This document shows positions 34,727-46,758 of a stretch of 64,000 nucleotides of DNA, one piece after another. Within the stretch, counting starts at the first letter, position 1; the number at the start of each line of letters is the position of its first letter. The notes beneath the pieces were generated by a model. That model searched no databases, was not told the DNA's origin, and worked only from the letters and a program-made list of their open reading frames with translations. The translations under genes and the position numbers were made by a program. Where the stretch lies: positions 1 through 64,000 of the forward strand of contig NZ_AVSV01000007.1 in assembly GCF_000498355.1 (NCBI RefSeq), written 5' to 3'. Source of the DNA: Clostridium sp. Ade.TY (GTDB lineage: Bacteria > Bacillota > Clostridia > Clostridiales > Clostridiaceae).

Positions 34727-36710
34727 GTTAGCCATTAGAAATTTAAGAAGAAGTTTTAGAGATTATACTATATATTTTTTTACTTTAGTATTTGGTGTTT
34801 GTATATTTTATACTTTTAATGCAATAAAATCTCAAAGCATATTAATGGAATTAGATGAAATGCAAAAAAATGCTTTTAATTTAGCAGATCAGATTATAGG
34901 AATTGTATCAATTTTTATTGCATTTGTACTTGGTTTTTTAATTATATATGCAAATAATTATTTGATTAAGAGAAGAAAAAAAGAATTTGGTATTTATATG
35001 ACATTAGGAGTTGAAAAGGGAAGTTTATCAAAATTAATTTTTTTAGAAACTTTTATTATTGGACTACTTTCTTTAGTTGTTGGAATAATTTTAGGAATAT
35101 TATTATCACAAGGTATGTCAGTACTTACAGCTAAAATGTTTAGAGCAAGTTTTACTAAATTTGAGTTTGTATTTTCAAATAGTTCTTTTATAAAGACAAT
35201 AATATGCTTCGTTCTTATTTATATAGTAGTGTTACTTTTTAATAGTATAAGTATTAGAAAAATAAAATTAGTTGATTTACTTATAGCTTCAAAGAAAAAT
35301 GAAAAACAAACAATAAAAAATATATGGGTTTCAGTAGTTTTATTTATAATAAGTATTATTATGATTGGATATGCTTATTATAAAATATTAAGTGAAGGCA
35401 TTGGAACTGTAAGTTTTAATATTGATGGTGTAGTAATTATATTTGGAGCAGTTGGAACATTTTTATTTTTTTATTCATTGACAGGGTTTCTATTAAAATT
35501 AGTTAAATCAAATAAGAAGTTTTATTTAAAAGATTTAAATATGTTTGTAACTAAACAAATAAGTAGTAAAATTAATACAACATTTATATCAATGTCTTTT
35601 ATATGTTTAATGTTATTTATTGCAATATGTACATTTTCAGGAGGACTTGGAATAAATAGTGCGATAAATACTGAACTTAAAGATTTAACTCAATTTGATG
35701 CAACAATATGGAACAATAATGGAATGAACATAGTAAAAGGTTTAAGAGAGTACAATATTGATTTAAAAGATGATGTTGATGAATATAGTAGTTCAATTAT
35801 GTATGAAAGTAATATTAAATATAGTGATTTTTTAAGTCATAAAGCAATTAAAGAAGAGAAATCTTATTACCCAATAACAAGTAATAAGAATATAAGTGTA
35901 ATGAAAATATCGGATTTTAATTCTATTTTAAAAATGTTGAATAAAAGAACTATAAGTTTAAATGAAAGCGAGTATTTAGCATTTAGTAATATAGATAATC
36001 TTATGCCTAAAATAGATGAGAGTTTAAAAAAAGGCATTAAAATAAATTTGAATGGAAAAAGTCTTACACCGAAAAATAATAAAGTTATGAATATTACTAC
36101 AGCGAATGGACTTATGAAAGGAGATATTTTAGTTTTTGTTGTAGATGATAACTTAGTAAAAAATTTAAAAATTAATCAATCAATAGTAAACATTAATTTA
36201 AAGGATAAGAAAAAATTAGAGAATATAGAAGAGAAGATAAGAGAATATAATAATAAAAAACTTAAAGATAAAGATATAATACATTGTATGAGTAAAGATG
36301 AAATGATATCAAATTCAGTTGGAATTGGAGCAATAGCTTCATATCTTGGAATGTATATTGGAATAATATTTTTAATAACAGCTTCAGTTATATTAGCAAT
36401 ACAACAGCTTTCTGAATCAACAGATAATATAGAAAGATATAGATTGTTAAAAAATATTGGTGTAGATAAAAAAATAATAAATAAAGCAATATTTATGCAG
36501 GTTGCAATGTATTTCTTTATTCCATTATCATTGGCGATAGTGCATTCTATAGTAGGGCTTAAGATAGCATCTCATATAGTAGCTATATTTGGTAACTCAA
36601 AAACTGTACAAAATATAATAATTACAGTAGTAGTTATTTTATTAATATATGGAGGATATTTTATTGCAACTTATATTGGTGTAAAGAAAAATATAAATGA
36701 TAAATATTAG
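34716..36710 (+). CDS. ABC transporter permease (BceB-like)
   Basis: A 664-residue FtsX-type permease with about ten predicted membrane helices and a large extracellular domain (about residues 310-520) between helices 7 and 8, as in BceB/VraG. It begins MYFKLAIRNLRRSFRDYTIY and carries KRRKKEFGIYMTLGVEKGSL, the cytoplasmic coupling region. ATG 34716 has GGAGG nine bases upstream. With the ATPase it should detoxify cell-wall-active peptides and relay flux to the kinase. Confidence 0.92.
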   Translation: MYFKLAIRNLRRSFRDYTIYFFTLVFGVCIFYTFNAIKSQSILMELDEMQKNAFNLADQIIGIVSIFIAFVLGFLIIYANNYLIKRRKKEFGIYMTLGVEKGSLSKLIFLETFIIGLLSLVVGIILGILLSQGMSVLTAKMFRASFTKFEFVFSNSSFIKTIICFVLIYIVVLLFNSISIRKIKLVDLLIASKKNEKQTIKNIWVSVVLFIISIIMIGYAYYKILSEGIGTVSFNIDGVVIIFGAVGTFLFFYSLTGFLLKLVKSNKKFYLKDLNMFVTKQISSKINTTFISMSFICLMLFIAICTFSGGLGINSAINTELKDLTQFDATIWNNNGMNIVKGLREYNIDLKDDVDEYSSSIMYESNIKYSDFLSHKAIKEEKSYYPITSNKNISVMKISDFNSILKMLNKRTISLNESEYLAFSNIDNLMPKIDESLKKGIKINLNGKSLTPKNNKVMNITTANGLMKGDILVFVVDDNLVKNLKINQSIVNINLKDKKKLENIEEKIREYNNKKLKDKDIIHCMSKDEMISNSVGIGAIASYLGMYIGIIFLITASVILAIQQLSESTDNIERYRLLKNIGVDKKIINKAIFMQVAMYFFIPLSLAIVHSIVGLKIASHIVAIFGNSKTVQNIIITVVVILLIYGGYFIATYIGVKKNINDKY

Positions 36711-36778
36711 TTATTTATAGCTAGATTTTTTAATCCAGCTATAAATTTACTAAAAATTAATAAAAACGTAATAAAATG

Positions 36779-36807
36779 TTGACATAAAAACCTTTACATG
36801 ATAATAT
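36779..36807 (+). promoter_or_regulatory. Consensus sigma-A promoter of the surface glycosidase gene
   Basis: A perfect TTGACA and a TAATAT lie 17 bases apart. The surrounding AAAATGTTGACATAAAA is shared with the ackA promoter. Confidence 0.8.
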
Positions 36808-36862
36808 TTGGTTATGAAATACAAAAAATGTTGAAAATAGGCTTGTAACTCTTAATTGAGGC

Positions 36863-36967
36863 AATACCTAAATCAAATTTAAAATTCTTATATTATATTG
36901 CTGAAATATTATAAAAATATTTTGGTTTGATTATGATGTGAGAAAAGTTTGGTTTAGGTATTTTTTT
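36863..36967 (+). promoter_or_regulatory. Structured leader with a terminator-like end
   Basis: AATACCTAAATCAAA (36863-36877) is complementary to TTTGGTTTAGGTATT (36948-36962), with one G-T pair. The downstream arm runs into seven T residues. If the 70-base interior folds, this is a long-range terminator in the 5' leader of the glycosidase gene. Confidence 0.45.
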
Positions 36968-37024
36968 ATATATTTTTAGAGTGAAATTTTGTTTTAACAA
37001 AATTAATTATAATTAAAGAAATAG

Positions 37025-39673
<2,649 letters not shown>

Positions 39674-39686
39674 AAATTTAATTAGT

Positions 39687-39720
39687 AAATAGAGCAATAT
39701 TATCATTGCTCTATTTATTT
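39687..39720 (+). terminator. Rho-independent terminator
   Basis: AAATAGAGCAAT pairs with ATTGCTCTATTT, followed by T-rich sequence, 14 bases after the glycosidase stop. Confidence 0.88.
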
Positions 39721-39842
39721 TATATTTAACTAATGGTTAAATAAATAAACTATTATTCAACTATATTTCCATTGTTTGGATAAATAATAAATTATATAAT
39801 TTAAATATAAGATCTTATAAATATATTTTGAGGGAGAATTTT

Positions 39843-40919
39843 ATGGAACTATCAGTTGGTGAGGTTATATATAAACTTAGAAAAGAAAGAAAAATAACAC
39901 AGGAAAAGTTAGCAAATGCAGTTGGAGTATCTTCTCAAGCAGTATCAAAATGGGAAAGCAAAATATCATATCCTGATATTACTATATTACCATCTATAGC
40001 AAGGTTTTTTGATATAAGTATAGATGAACTTTTAAATTTTAATAAAGATATTTCTAATGAAGATGTTATGGAAATTATGAAAAGTTTAGCAAAAATTTTT
40101 GAAAATGAAGGTATGGAAAAAGCACTTGAAGCTTCAGAAAAAGTTTTGATAGAATATCCTAATAATTTATTTTTAAAATTTAGACTAGGTTCTTTATATA
40201 TGATGTATATGGGAAGTGCAACTAGTGAAGATAGAGTTAAGGATATTTTAAATAAAGCTATTATTTTATTAGAAGAATCCTCCACTAGTCCTAATAATGA
40301 AATAAGTGAAGCATCAAAATATATATTAAGTTCTTTATATACTATGAATGAACAATGGGATAAAGCAGAAGAAATTTTATTAAGTTTACCAAAAGTAACA
40401 TTGGATAGAGATGATATGTTAATAGCACTTTATATAAATCAAAATAAATATGATAAGGCAAAAGAAATACTAATAAATTTAACTTTAAAAAGAGTTGTTA
40501 ATATTATACAAGCATTAGATACTTATATAAGTATTTCTTTTAAAGAAAGCAATATAAAAAGAGCGAAAGAAATACTTAATATTCAAAATGAAATAATAAA
40601 AATATTTAAATTAGAGGGAATATATAATGTTAGTAGTAATATTATGTTTGCATCTATGTATGCAAAGGAGCATAATGATTTAAAAACTTTAGAGCATATA
40701 CAATATGTTATAGAACATGTAAATGATAAATATGATTTTAATGGGCATATATTATTTGATGGAGTAAAACTTTCAGAGGCTATTCATTCTAAAGAATATG
40801 TTATAGGAAATTTAATAAAAATATTAAAGGGTGAATTAGAAGAAGAGAGTGAATATAAATTTTTAAAAGATGATGATAGATTTAAAGAATTAATTAAAAA
40901 ATTAGAAAGGTTAGTATAA
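39843..40919 (+). CDS. XRE-family regulator with TPR-like C-terminal region
   Basis: A 358-residue protein. The N-terminal Cro/C1 helix-turn-helix reads GEVIYKLRKERKITQEKLAN and AVGVSSQAVSKWESKISYPD (residues 6-45). The remaining ~280 residues are helical repeats of tetratricopeptide character (for example EASEKVLIEYPNNLFLKFRL, then WDKAEEILLSLP and YDKAKEILINL). This architecture is common in clostridial XRE regulators that sense peptides or partner proteins. ATG 39843 follows GAGGGAG; a TTG at 39828 overlaps that site. No obvious target gene is adjacent. Confidence 0.88.
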   Translation: MELSVGEVIYKLRKERKITQEKLANAVGVSSQAVSKWESKISYPDITILPSIARFFDISIDELLNFNKDISNEDVMEIMKSLAKIFENEGMEKALEASEKVLIEYPNNLFLKFRLGSLYMMYMGSATSEDRVKDILNKAIILLEESSTSPNNEISEASKYILSSLYTMNEQWDKAEEILLSLPKVTLDRDDMLIALYINQNKYDKAKEILINLTLKRVVNIIQALDTYISISFKESNIKRAKEILNIQNEIIKIFKLEGIYNVSSNIMFASMYAKEHNDLKTLEHIQYVIEHVNDKYDFNGHILFDGVKLSEAIHSKEYVIGNLIKILKGELEEESEYKFLKDDDRFKELIKKLERLV

Positions 40920-40923
40920 TAAA

Positions 40924-40955
40924 AAAAGATGGGTGATTAATCCATCTTTTATTTT
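40924..40955. terminator. Terminator between convergent genes
   Basis: AAAGATGG pairs with CCATCTTT, with A run on the left and T run on the right. It serves the XRE gene and overlaps the stop of the helicase gene on the minus strand. Confidence 0.75.
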
Positions 40956-42064
40956 TCTATATTAATTTTACGCTCAGGTATTTTATAATCTAAAAGTTCT
41001 TCAATTTTATTTAAATGACCTTCATGTCTTGGAACTACAAACATACAAGTATAACCATCTTCTCCAGCTCTACCAGTTCTTCCTATTCTATGAATATAAC
41101 TTTCTGGAGTTTCAGGAACATCATAGTTATAAATATGAGTAACTCCAGTTATATCTATGCCCCTAGCTGCGACATCAGTTGCTATTAAATATTGAATGTC
41201 AGCTTTTCTAAAAGATTTTATTGTTCTTTCACGCTTTGCTTGTGGGATATCACTATGTATTTTTTGACAGTTAAATCCTCTTTTATGCATTGCTTCTTCT
41301 AAGTCATCAACTCTTCTTTTAGTTCTACAAAAAATTATTGCCATAAAAGGATTATCTTCTTTTAAAGTCTCGCATAAAGAATCTTGTTTCCATCTATCAG
41401 TTGTAAAAACAACATTTTGTTTTATTTTATCAACTGTAATATTTTCTTCTTTAATTTCAACTAAAACTGGATCTTTCATATATCTATAGGCAAGTTTTTT
41501 CACTTTAGAATCAAGAGTTGCTGAAAAACAAAGTGTTTGACGCTTTTTTGGAATATGCTTCATAATTTCATCTATTTCATTTTTAAATCCCATAAAAAGA
41601 ATTTGGTCTGCTTCATCTATAACAATTGTTTTAAGTTTACTTAAATTTATGCTTTTTCTTTTTATATGATCTATTAATCTACCTGGAGTTGCTACTATTA
41701 AATGAATAGTATTTTTAAGTTTTTTTATTTGAGATGAAACATCTTTTCCACCATAGGCTGCAAGAATATTAATTTCATTATTTATATTAAGTTTATTTGC
41801 TTCGTCAGTTATTTGTATAGCAAGTTCTCTAGTTGGAGATATAATAAGAACTTGTGTAAAATTATCTTTAGTAGATATAGATTGAAATAATGGTAGTAAA
41901 AAAGCTAAAGTTTTACCAGTTCCAGTTTTTGCTTCACCAATAACATCTTTTTTATCTAAAATATAAGGTATACATTCAGCTTGGATAGGAGTAGGTTCTT
42001 TAATACCATTTTTATTTAAAGTTTTAACTATATTATTATTTAATCCTAAATTATTAAAATTCAT
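40949..42064 (-). CDS. DEAD-box RNA helicase
   Basis: A 371-residue ATP-dependent RNA helicase. Motifs in order are GIKEPTPIQAECIPYI (Q motif), AKTGTGKT (I), PTRELA (Ia), TPGRLIDH (Ib), VIDEADQIL (II), FSATL (III), ATDVAARGIDI (V) and HRIGRTGRAG (VI). It is short, with no RNA-binding tail after the second RecA domain. Such helicases assist ribosome assembly and mRNA unwinding, often at low temperature. The gene has a GAAAGGAT site and a long leader containing a hairpin with terminator character. Confidence 0.95.
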   Translation of the reverse strand: MNFNNLGLNNNIVKTLNKNGIKEPTPIQAECIPYILDKKDVIGEAKTGTGKTLAFLLPLFQSISTKDNFTQVLIISPTRELAIQITDEANKLNINNEINILAAYGGKDVSSQIKKLKNTIHLIVATPGRLIDHIKRKSINLSKLKTIVIDEADQILFMGFKNEIDEIMKHIPKKRQTLCFSATLDSKVKKLAYRYMKDPVLVEIKEENITVDKIKQNVVFTTDRWKQDSLCETLKEDNPFMAIIFCRTKRRVDDLEEAMHKRGFNCQKIHSDIPQAKRERTIKSFRKADIQYLIATDVAARGIDITGVTHIYNYDVPETPESYIHRIGRTGRAGEDGYTCMFVVPRHEGHLNKIEELLDYKIPERKINIEK

Positions 42065-42081
42065 TAATTATTATCCTTTCA

Positions 42082-42134
42082 ATAAAAAATATAAAAATGG
42101 AGCTTGGTATCCGGCGAAAGACAACCAAGCTCCA
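42082..42134 (-). terminator. Terminator-like hairpin in the helicase leader
   Basis: Read on the minus strand, TGGAGCTTGGT (42134-42124) pairs with ACCAAGCTCCA (42108-42098) around a 15-base loop. It is followed by TTTTTATATTTTTT. It lies about 20 bases before the helicase ribosome site, so it could attenuate helicase expression or end a small leader RNA. Confidence 0.75.
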
Positions 42135-42267
42135 CAATTAATTAGCACTTTACGTACCAACTGCTAGATAATCATATCATTTAAATTTATGTGAGTCAAC
42201 AAATTTATTACCTAAAAATAAATTATTTTTATAAAAATAAACTATTATAATACAAATAATATAAATA

Positions 42268-42296
42268 TTTACAATGAATTCTTGGTATGGTATATT
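42268..42296 (+). promoter_or_regulatory. Sigma-A-type promoter of the heterodimeric exporter operon
   Basis: TTTACA and TATATT separated by 17 bases, about 235 bases before the first exporter gene. Confidence 0.55.
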
Positions 42297-42317
42297 ATTA
42301 ATAATATTAAGAATAAC

Positions 42318-42371
42318 ATGAAAATTATTTATAAATCTGTAAGAATTAATTTTGTTACAGGTATATTATAA
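42318..42371 (+). CDS. Possible leader peptide
   Basis: A 17-codon open frame (MKIIYKSVRINFVTGIL) between the promoter and the leader terminator. Its ribosome site is weak (AAGAA). An overlapping second mini-frame (MILVLLCKL) starts at 42373. Leader peptides govern attenuation of related multidrug exporter operons such as bmrCD, so the position is suggestive, but the call is tentative. Confidence 0.25.
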   Translation: MKIIYKSVRINFVTGIL

Positions 42372-42416
42372 ATGATTTTGGTATTACTCTGTAAATTATA
42401 AGTTTGCATGGTATAC

Positions 42417-42459
42417 ATACCTTAAATAGGATTTTCCTATTATAAAGGTATTTTTTTTT
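42417..42459 (+). terminator. Leader terminator before the exporter operon
   Basis: ATACCTT (42417-42423) pairs with AAGGTAT (42445-42451), and AATAGGA with TCCTATT inside it. Nine T residues follow. An upstream GGTAT (42410-42414) could pair with the 5' arm as an antiterminator. Because the terminator lies between promoter and gene, transcription attenuation is likely. Confidence 0.8.
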
Positions 42460-42530
42460 GCAAATAAATAAGGAACATTATATTTATAAAAATATAAATT
42501 AAAAATTATAAAGAGAGGAGATGATTTTTT

Positions 42531-44264
42531 ATGAAGTTGATTTTAAAATATTTGAAAAAATATAAAATTTTAATTTCATTAAATATAGTGTCAGTATTTG
42601 GCTTTGCCCTAGTGGAACTTGGTATACCAACTGTAATGGCTAAAATTATAGATGTTGGGATTGTTTATAATGATGTCCCGTATATAAGGGAAATGGGAAT
42701 TATTATTGTTCTTATATCTATAATAGGATCTATTGGAACTATTATTTTGGGATATTGTTCTTCAAAAATTTCAACGAGTATAACAAGAGATATTCGAAAT
42801 GATATATTTTCTAAAGCACAAGAATTTTCTCATAGTGAATATGATAAATTTGGAATATCTTCTATGATTACTAGAACTACTAATGATGCATTCCAATTAC
42901 AACAATTCGTAAATACTGTTTTAAGAACAGCACTCATTACACCAGTAATGTTTACTATCAGTTTAATAATGATAATAAGAACAAGCTTATCATTATCTTT
43001 AGTATTAGCTATAACAATTCCTTTTATAATAGCAGGAGTAGTTATTATAGCTAAAACATCTCACCCTATGTCAAAAAGCCAACAGAAAGGTTTAGATAAA
43101 TTAAATAGAATATCTAGGGAAAATTTAACTGGAATAAGAGTTATAAGAGCTTTTGGAAATGAAGAACATGAAACAGAAAGATTTAAAGATACAAATGAAA
43201 GTTACGCTGATGTTTCAAAAAAATTAAACAAACTTATGTCAATTACTCAACCAACATTCTTTTTCTTACTTAACTTAGCAATAATAGCTATATTTTGGAT
43301 TTCTAGTCATATGATTAATACTGGATCTTTAGAAGTCGGACAATTAGTTGCATTTATTGAATATTTATTTCATGCTATGTTTTCAATAATGTTATTTTCA
43401 TTAGTTTTTGTAATGTATCCAAGAGCAGAAGTATCAGCAAATAGAATACAAGAATTATTGGATGAAGAACCATTAATTAAAAATCCTATAAATGGAATTA
43501 AAGATATAAAAGGTGAAGGAAAAATAGAATTTAAAAATGTTACTTTTACATATCCTTATGGAGAAGAACCAGTACTTAAAAATATATCATTTACTGCTAA
43601 TAAGGGTGAGACAATAGCTTTTATAGGAAGTACTGGTAGTGGTAAAAGTACACTTATAAATTTAATTCCTAGATTTTATGATGTTACAGATGGAAGTATA
43701 AAAATTGATGGAGTAGATGTTAGAGATTATGATCTTAAATCTCTAAGAACTAAAATTGGTTTTATTCCACAAAAAACATTATTATTTACAGGAAGTATAG
43801 GTAAAAATATAAAGTTTGGTAAAAGGGATGCAAATAAGGATGAACTTATTCATTCAGCTAAGGTATCACAAGCATATGACTTTATAGTAAAAAAACCTAA
43901 CAGTTTTGATGAAGAGATAAGTGAAGGTGGATCAAATGTATCTGGTGGACAAAAGCAAAGATTATCTATTGCAAGAGCAGTAGTTAGAAAACCAGAAATA
44001 TATATATTTGATGATAGTTTTTCAGCACTTGATTTTAAAACAGATGCTATATTAAGAGCTAAACTTAAAGAAGAGATACAAGATTCAATTGTTTTAATAG
44101 TTGCTCAAAGAATTAGTTCAATACTAGATGCTAATAAGATAATTGTATTAAATGAAGGTGAAGTTGTAGGAGAGGGAACTCATAAGGAATTACTTAAATC
44201 TTGTGAAATTTATTATGAAATTGCTACATCACAACTTACAAAGGAGGAATTAGAAGATGAATAA
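42531..44264 (+). CDS. Heterodimeric ABC exporter, subunit 1 (degenerate ATP site)
   Basis: A 577-residue half-transporter: six membrane helices (residues 1-310) then a nucleotide-binding domain. Walker A is GSTGSGKST and the signature VSGGQKQR. Walker B reads IYIFDDSFSALD, with Asp in place of the catalytic Glu. That is the mark of the inactive site half in heterodimeric exporters such as BmrCD and TM287/288. It overlaps the next gene by eight bases. The pair likely exports drugs or other hydrophobic compounds. Confidence 0.93.
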   Translation: MKLILKYLKKYKILISLNIVSVFGFALVELGIPTVMAKIIDVGIVYNDVPYIREMGIIIVLISIIGSIGTIILGYCSSKISTSITRDIRNDIFSKAQEFSHSEYDKFGISSMITRTTNDAFQLQQFVNTVLRTALITPVMFTISLIMIIRTSLSLSLVLAITIPFIIAGVVIIAKTSHPMSKSQQKGLDKLNRISRENLTGIRVIRAFGNEEHETERFKDTNESYADVSKKLNKLMSITQPTFFFLLNLAIIAIFWISSHMINTGSLEVGQLVAFIEYLFHAMFSIMLFSLVFVMYPRAEVSANRIQELLDEEPLIKNPINGIKDIKGEGKIEFKNVTFTYPYGEEPVLKNISFTANKGETIAFIGSTGSGKSTLINLIPRFYDVTDGSIKIDGVDVRDYDLKSLRTKIGFIPQKTLLFTGSIGKNIKFGKRDANKDELIHSAKVSQAYDFIVKKPNSFDEEISEGGSNVSGGQKQRLSIARAVVRKPEIYIFDDSFSALDFKTDAILRAKLKEEIQDSIVLIVAQRISSILDANKIIVLNEGEVVGEGTHKELLKSCEIYYEIATSQLTKEELEDE

Positions 44265-46038
44265 ATTTAAAAATTTAAAGATTACTTTTAATAAAATTTC
44301 TCCTTATATAAAGCCTTATAAAATAGGTTTTATGATGGCTATATTATTTATAGTATTTGCAGCAATTATAAGTGCATTATCTCCAAAGGTTGAAGGTCTT
44401 ATAATTACTAAGCTTACAGAAGATGTAATTGAAATGTCAAAAGGGGTAATAGGAGCAAGTGTAGATTTTGCTTATATTACTAAAATTTTAATTATACTAG
44501 CAATACTTTATGTTTCATATACAGTTTTAACTTATGCAGCAAACTTTTTATTAACAAATGCAATTCAAAATACAATGAGAGATTTAAGAAATTCTCTTTT
44601 AAATAAGATTAGAAAGTTACCTATAAGTTATTTTGATAAAAATAGCTATGGAGATATTTTAAGTCGTATTTCCAATGATGTTGATACAATATCAAATGCA
44701 CTTCAACAAAGTTTTAGTCAAGTTGTTAACTCAATACTTGCAGTAACTTTAGCTGTGGCAATGATGTTTACTATTAATGTAACTATGGCAATACTTGCAA
44801 CACTAATTATTCCTATTAGTTATTTAGTTTCAAGATTTATAGTAAAAAAATCTCAAAGGTTATTTAAGAAACAACAAAATGCTTTAGGGAAGTTAAATGG
44901 AAGTGTACAAGAAATGTATACTGGATTTAATGAAATAAAGTTATATGGAAAGCAAGATGATGCAATTAAGGAATTTAAAGAAATAAATGAAGAGCTTTGT
45001 ACAAATGGATTTAAGGCACAGTTTGTATCAGGACTTATGTCACCTTTAGTTTCTTTAGTAACTTATTTAGGAATTGCAGTTATGGCTTTTATAGGACCTA
45101 TTTATGCAATTAAAGGGATAATTACAGTTGGTAATTTACAAGCATTTATTCGTTATATATGGCAAATAAATCAACCACTTTCACAAATAACTCAGCTATC
45201 TTCAAGTATACAATCAGCTTTTGCAGCCGTTGACCGTGTATTTGAAATATTAGATGAAAGAGAAGAAACACCTGACCCTATAAAGCCAATTAAAATTAAA
45301 AATTTACGTGGGGATGTAACATTTGAGCATGTTAAGTTTGGATATAGCAAAGATAAAATTTTAATAAAAGATTTAAATGCTAAAGTTAAAAGTGGTCAAA
45401 TGGTTGCAATAGTTGGACCAACTGGAGCAGGAAAAACAACATTAATAAATTTACTTATGAGATTTTATGATATTAATGGTGGTTCGATAAAAATAGATGG
45501 TGTTGATACTAAAGATATGAAGCGTGAAGATTTACGTTCAATGTTTGGTATGGTATTACAAGACACATGGCTTTTTAATGGAACAATATATGATAATATT
45601 GAGTATGGTAGATTTGGAGCAACTAAAGAAGAAATAGTTAATGCTTGTAAAATTGCAAATGTACATCATTTTATTAAAACTTTACCTGATGGATATAATA
45701 TGTTTTTAAATGAGGAAGCATCAAATATATCTCAGGGTGAAAAACAACTCTTAACTATTGCAAGAGCTATAATAAAAGATCCAGCAATACTTATATTAGA
45801 TGAAGCTACAAGTTCAGTAGATACAAGGCTTGAACAGCTACTTCAAAAAGCTATGCAAAACATAATGAAAGGTAGAACAAGTTTTGTTATTGCACATAGA
45901 CTGTCTACAATACGTAATGCAGATTTAATATTAGTTATTAATGAAGGTAATATTATAGAACAAGGAAATCATGAAGAGCTTATGGCCAAAAAAGGATTTT
46001 ATGAGAAACTTTATAATAGTCAATTTGCAAATAAGTAA
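44257..46038 (+). CDS. Heterodimeric ABC exporter, subunit 2
   Basis: A 593-residue half-transporter with six membrane helices and a nucleotide-binding domain. Walker A is GPTGAGKTT and Walker B LILDEATSSVD with the catalytic Glu intact. The signature is ISQGEKQL, altered from the usual SGGQ. Together with the preceding subunit this makes one active and one degenerate ATP site, the usual arrangement. An insertion near residues 47-65 of the first extracellular loop (TEDVIEMSKGVIGASVDFAY) is typical of this subunit class. Confidence 0.93.
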   Translation: MNKFKNLKITFNKISPYIKPYKIGFMMAILFIVFAAIISALSPKVEGLIITKLTEDVIEMSKGVIGASVDFAYITKILIILAILYVSYTVLTYAANFLLTNAIQNTMRDLRNSLLNKIRKLPISYFDKNSYGDILSRISNDVDTISNALQQSFSQVVNSILAVTLAVAMMFTINVTMAILATLIIPISYLVSRFIVKKSQRLFKKQQNALGKLNGSVQEMYTGFNEIKLYGKQDDAIKEFKEINEELCTNGFKAQFVSGLMSPLVSLVTYLGIAVMAFIGPIYAIKGIITVGNLQAFIRYIWQINQPLSQITQLSSSIQSAFAAVDRVFEILDEREETPDPIKPIKIKNLRGDVTFEHVKFGYSKDKILIKDLNAKVKSGQMVAIVGPTGAGKTTLINLLMRFYDINGGSIKIDGVDTKDMKREDLRSMFGMVLQDTWLFNGTIYDNIEYGRFGATKEEIVNACKIANVHHFIKTLPDGYNMFLNEEASNISQGEKQLLTIARAIIKDPAILILDEATSSVDTRLEQLLQKAMQNIMKGRTSFVIAHRLSTIRNADLILVINEGNIIEQGNHEELMAKKGFYEKLYNSQFANK

Positions 46039-46242
46039 TATAATTTTTTCAAAAAGAAAAAAATAACAAAAAAAGATTAAATAAACAGAAAATAAGTGTT
46101 GTTATATATATAATAATATGTTATTATTAATTGGTAGCAGGAAATGCTAACAATAAGAAAAGTTTCTCTTAGGTATATAATTACTCTTAAATTAATTAGA
46201 GGTTATTATCAATTTGAATCTTTTAATTTAGGAGGATTTATT

Positions 46243-46398
46243 ATGACAGATAAGACAATAAAATGTAGAGATTGTGGAGAAGAATTCGTATTCACAGTAG
46301 GAGAACAAGAATTCTACAAAGAAAAAGGATTCACAAATGAACCTGTAAGATGTCCAGCTTGTAGAAGAGCTAAAAAAGAACAAAATAATAGAAGATAA
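46243..46398 (+). CDS. Small zinc-ribbon protein (zf-trcl type)
   Basis: A 51-residue protein. Two CxxC pairs (KCRDCGEEF near residue 8-11 and RCPACRRAKK near 39-42) flank a conserved FTVGEQEFYKEKGFTNEP core, which is the probable zinc-binding domain family found as short proteins in Clostridia. The start at ATG 46243 follows TTAGGAGG; the longer in-frame extension upstream has no site. Function is not established; nucleic-acid binding is plausible. It is followed immediately by its own terminator. Confidence 0.92.
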   Translation: MTDKTIKCRDCGEEFVFTVGEQEFYKEKGFTNEPVRCPACRRAKKEQNNRR

Positions 46399-46758
46399 TT
46401 CAAATTATTATAAAGCTGTAGTGTAAACTACAGCTTTTTTTATTGTTTAAAAAAAATATAATAATAAGTTTACATTAACTTGTATATTAAAGATAAAATA
46501 TTTAAAAATAAGCTAGTATTTATCTGAATTTTATTATATAAGCTAATAAATGAGAAAAATTTTTAGATTACATGTATATAACTTTAAAAATATACGATTT
46601 ATATTTTTAACTATATTAATAATGTATATACAAAATAATTAAATTATAAATTATTTTTAAAAATAACTGTTTCAAACTATTTTTTAATTTTTGAAAAAAT
46701 CTTATAAAGTGTTATATTTCTTTATGTACTAATGCAAAAAAGAAAAGGTGGATGATGT
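46399..46758 (+). other. 360-base intergenic region before the MMPL gene
   Basis: It contains the zinc-ribbon gene terminator (46412-46441) and a plausible promoter (TTGAAA 46691-46696, TATATT 46713-46718, 16-base spacer). The AT-rich interior shows no gene. Confidence 0.55.
46412..46441 (+). terminator. Rho-independent terminator
   Basis: AAAGCTGTAGT and ACTACAGCTTT enclose a four-base loop and lead into a T run. Confidence 0.95.

Larger units (their letters stand above)
42065..42530. other. 466-base divergent regulatory region
   Basis: On the minus strand it holds the helicase leader with a hairpin at 42082-42134. On the plus strand it holds a promoter (42268-42296), a possible 17-codon leader peptide (42318-42371) and a strong terminator (42417-42459) before the exporter genes. 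No protein gene of normal size is present. Confidence 0.7.

Noticed and set aside
46144..46242. N-terminal extension of the zinc-ribbon protein
   Set aside because: The extension has no ribosome site, whereas ATG 46243 is preceded by TTAGGAGG and gives the usual family length.
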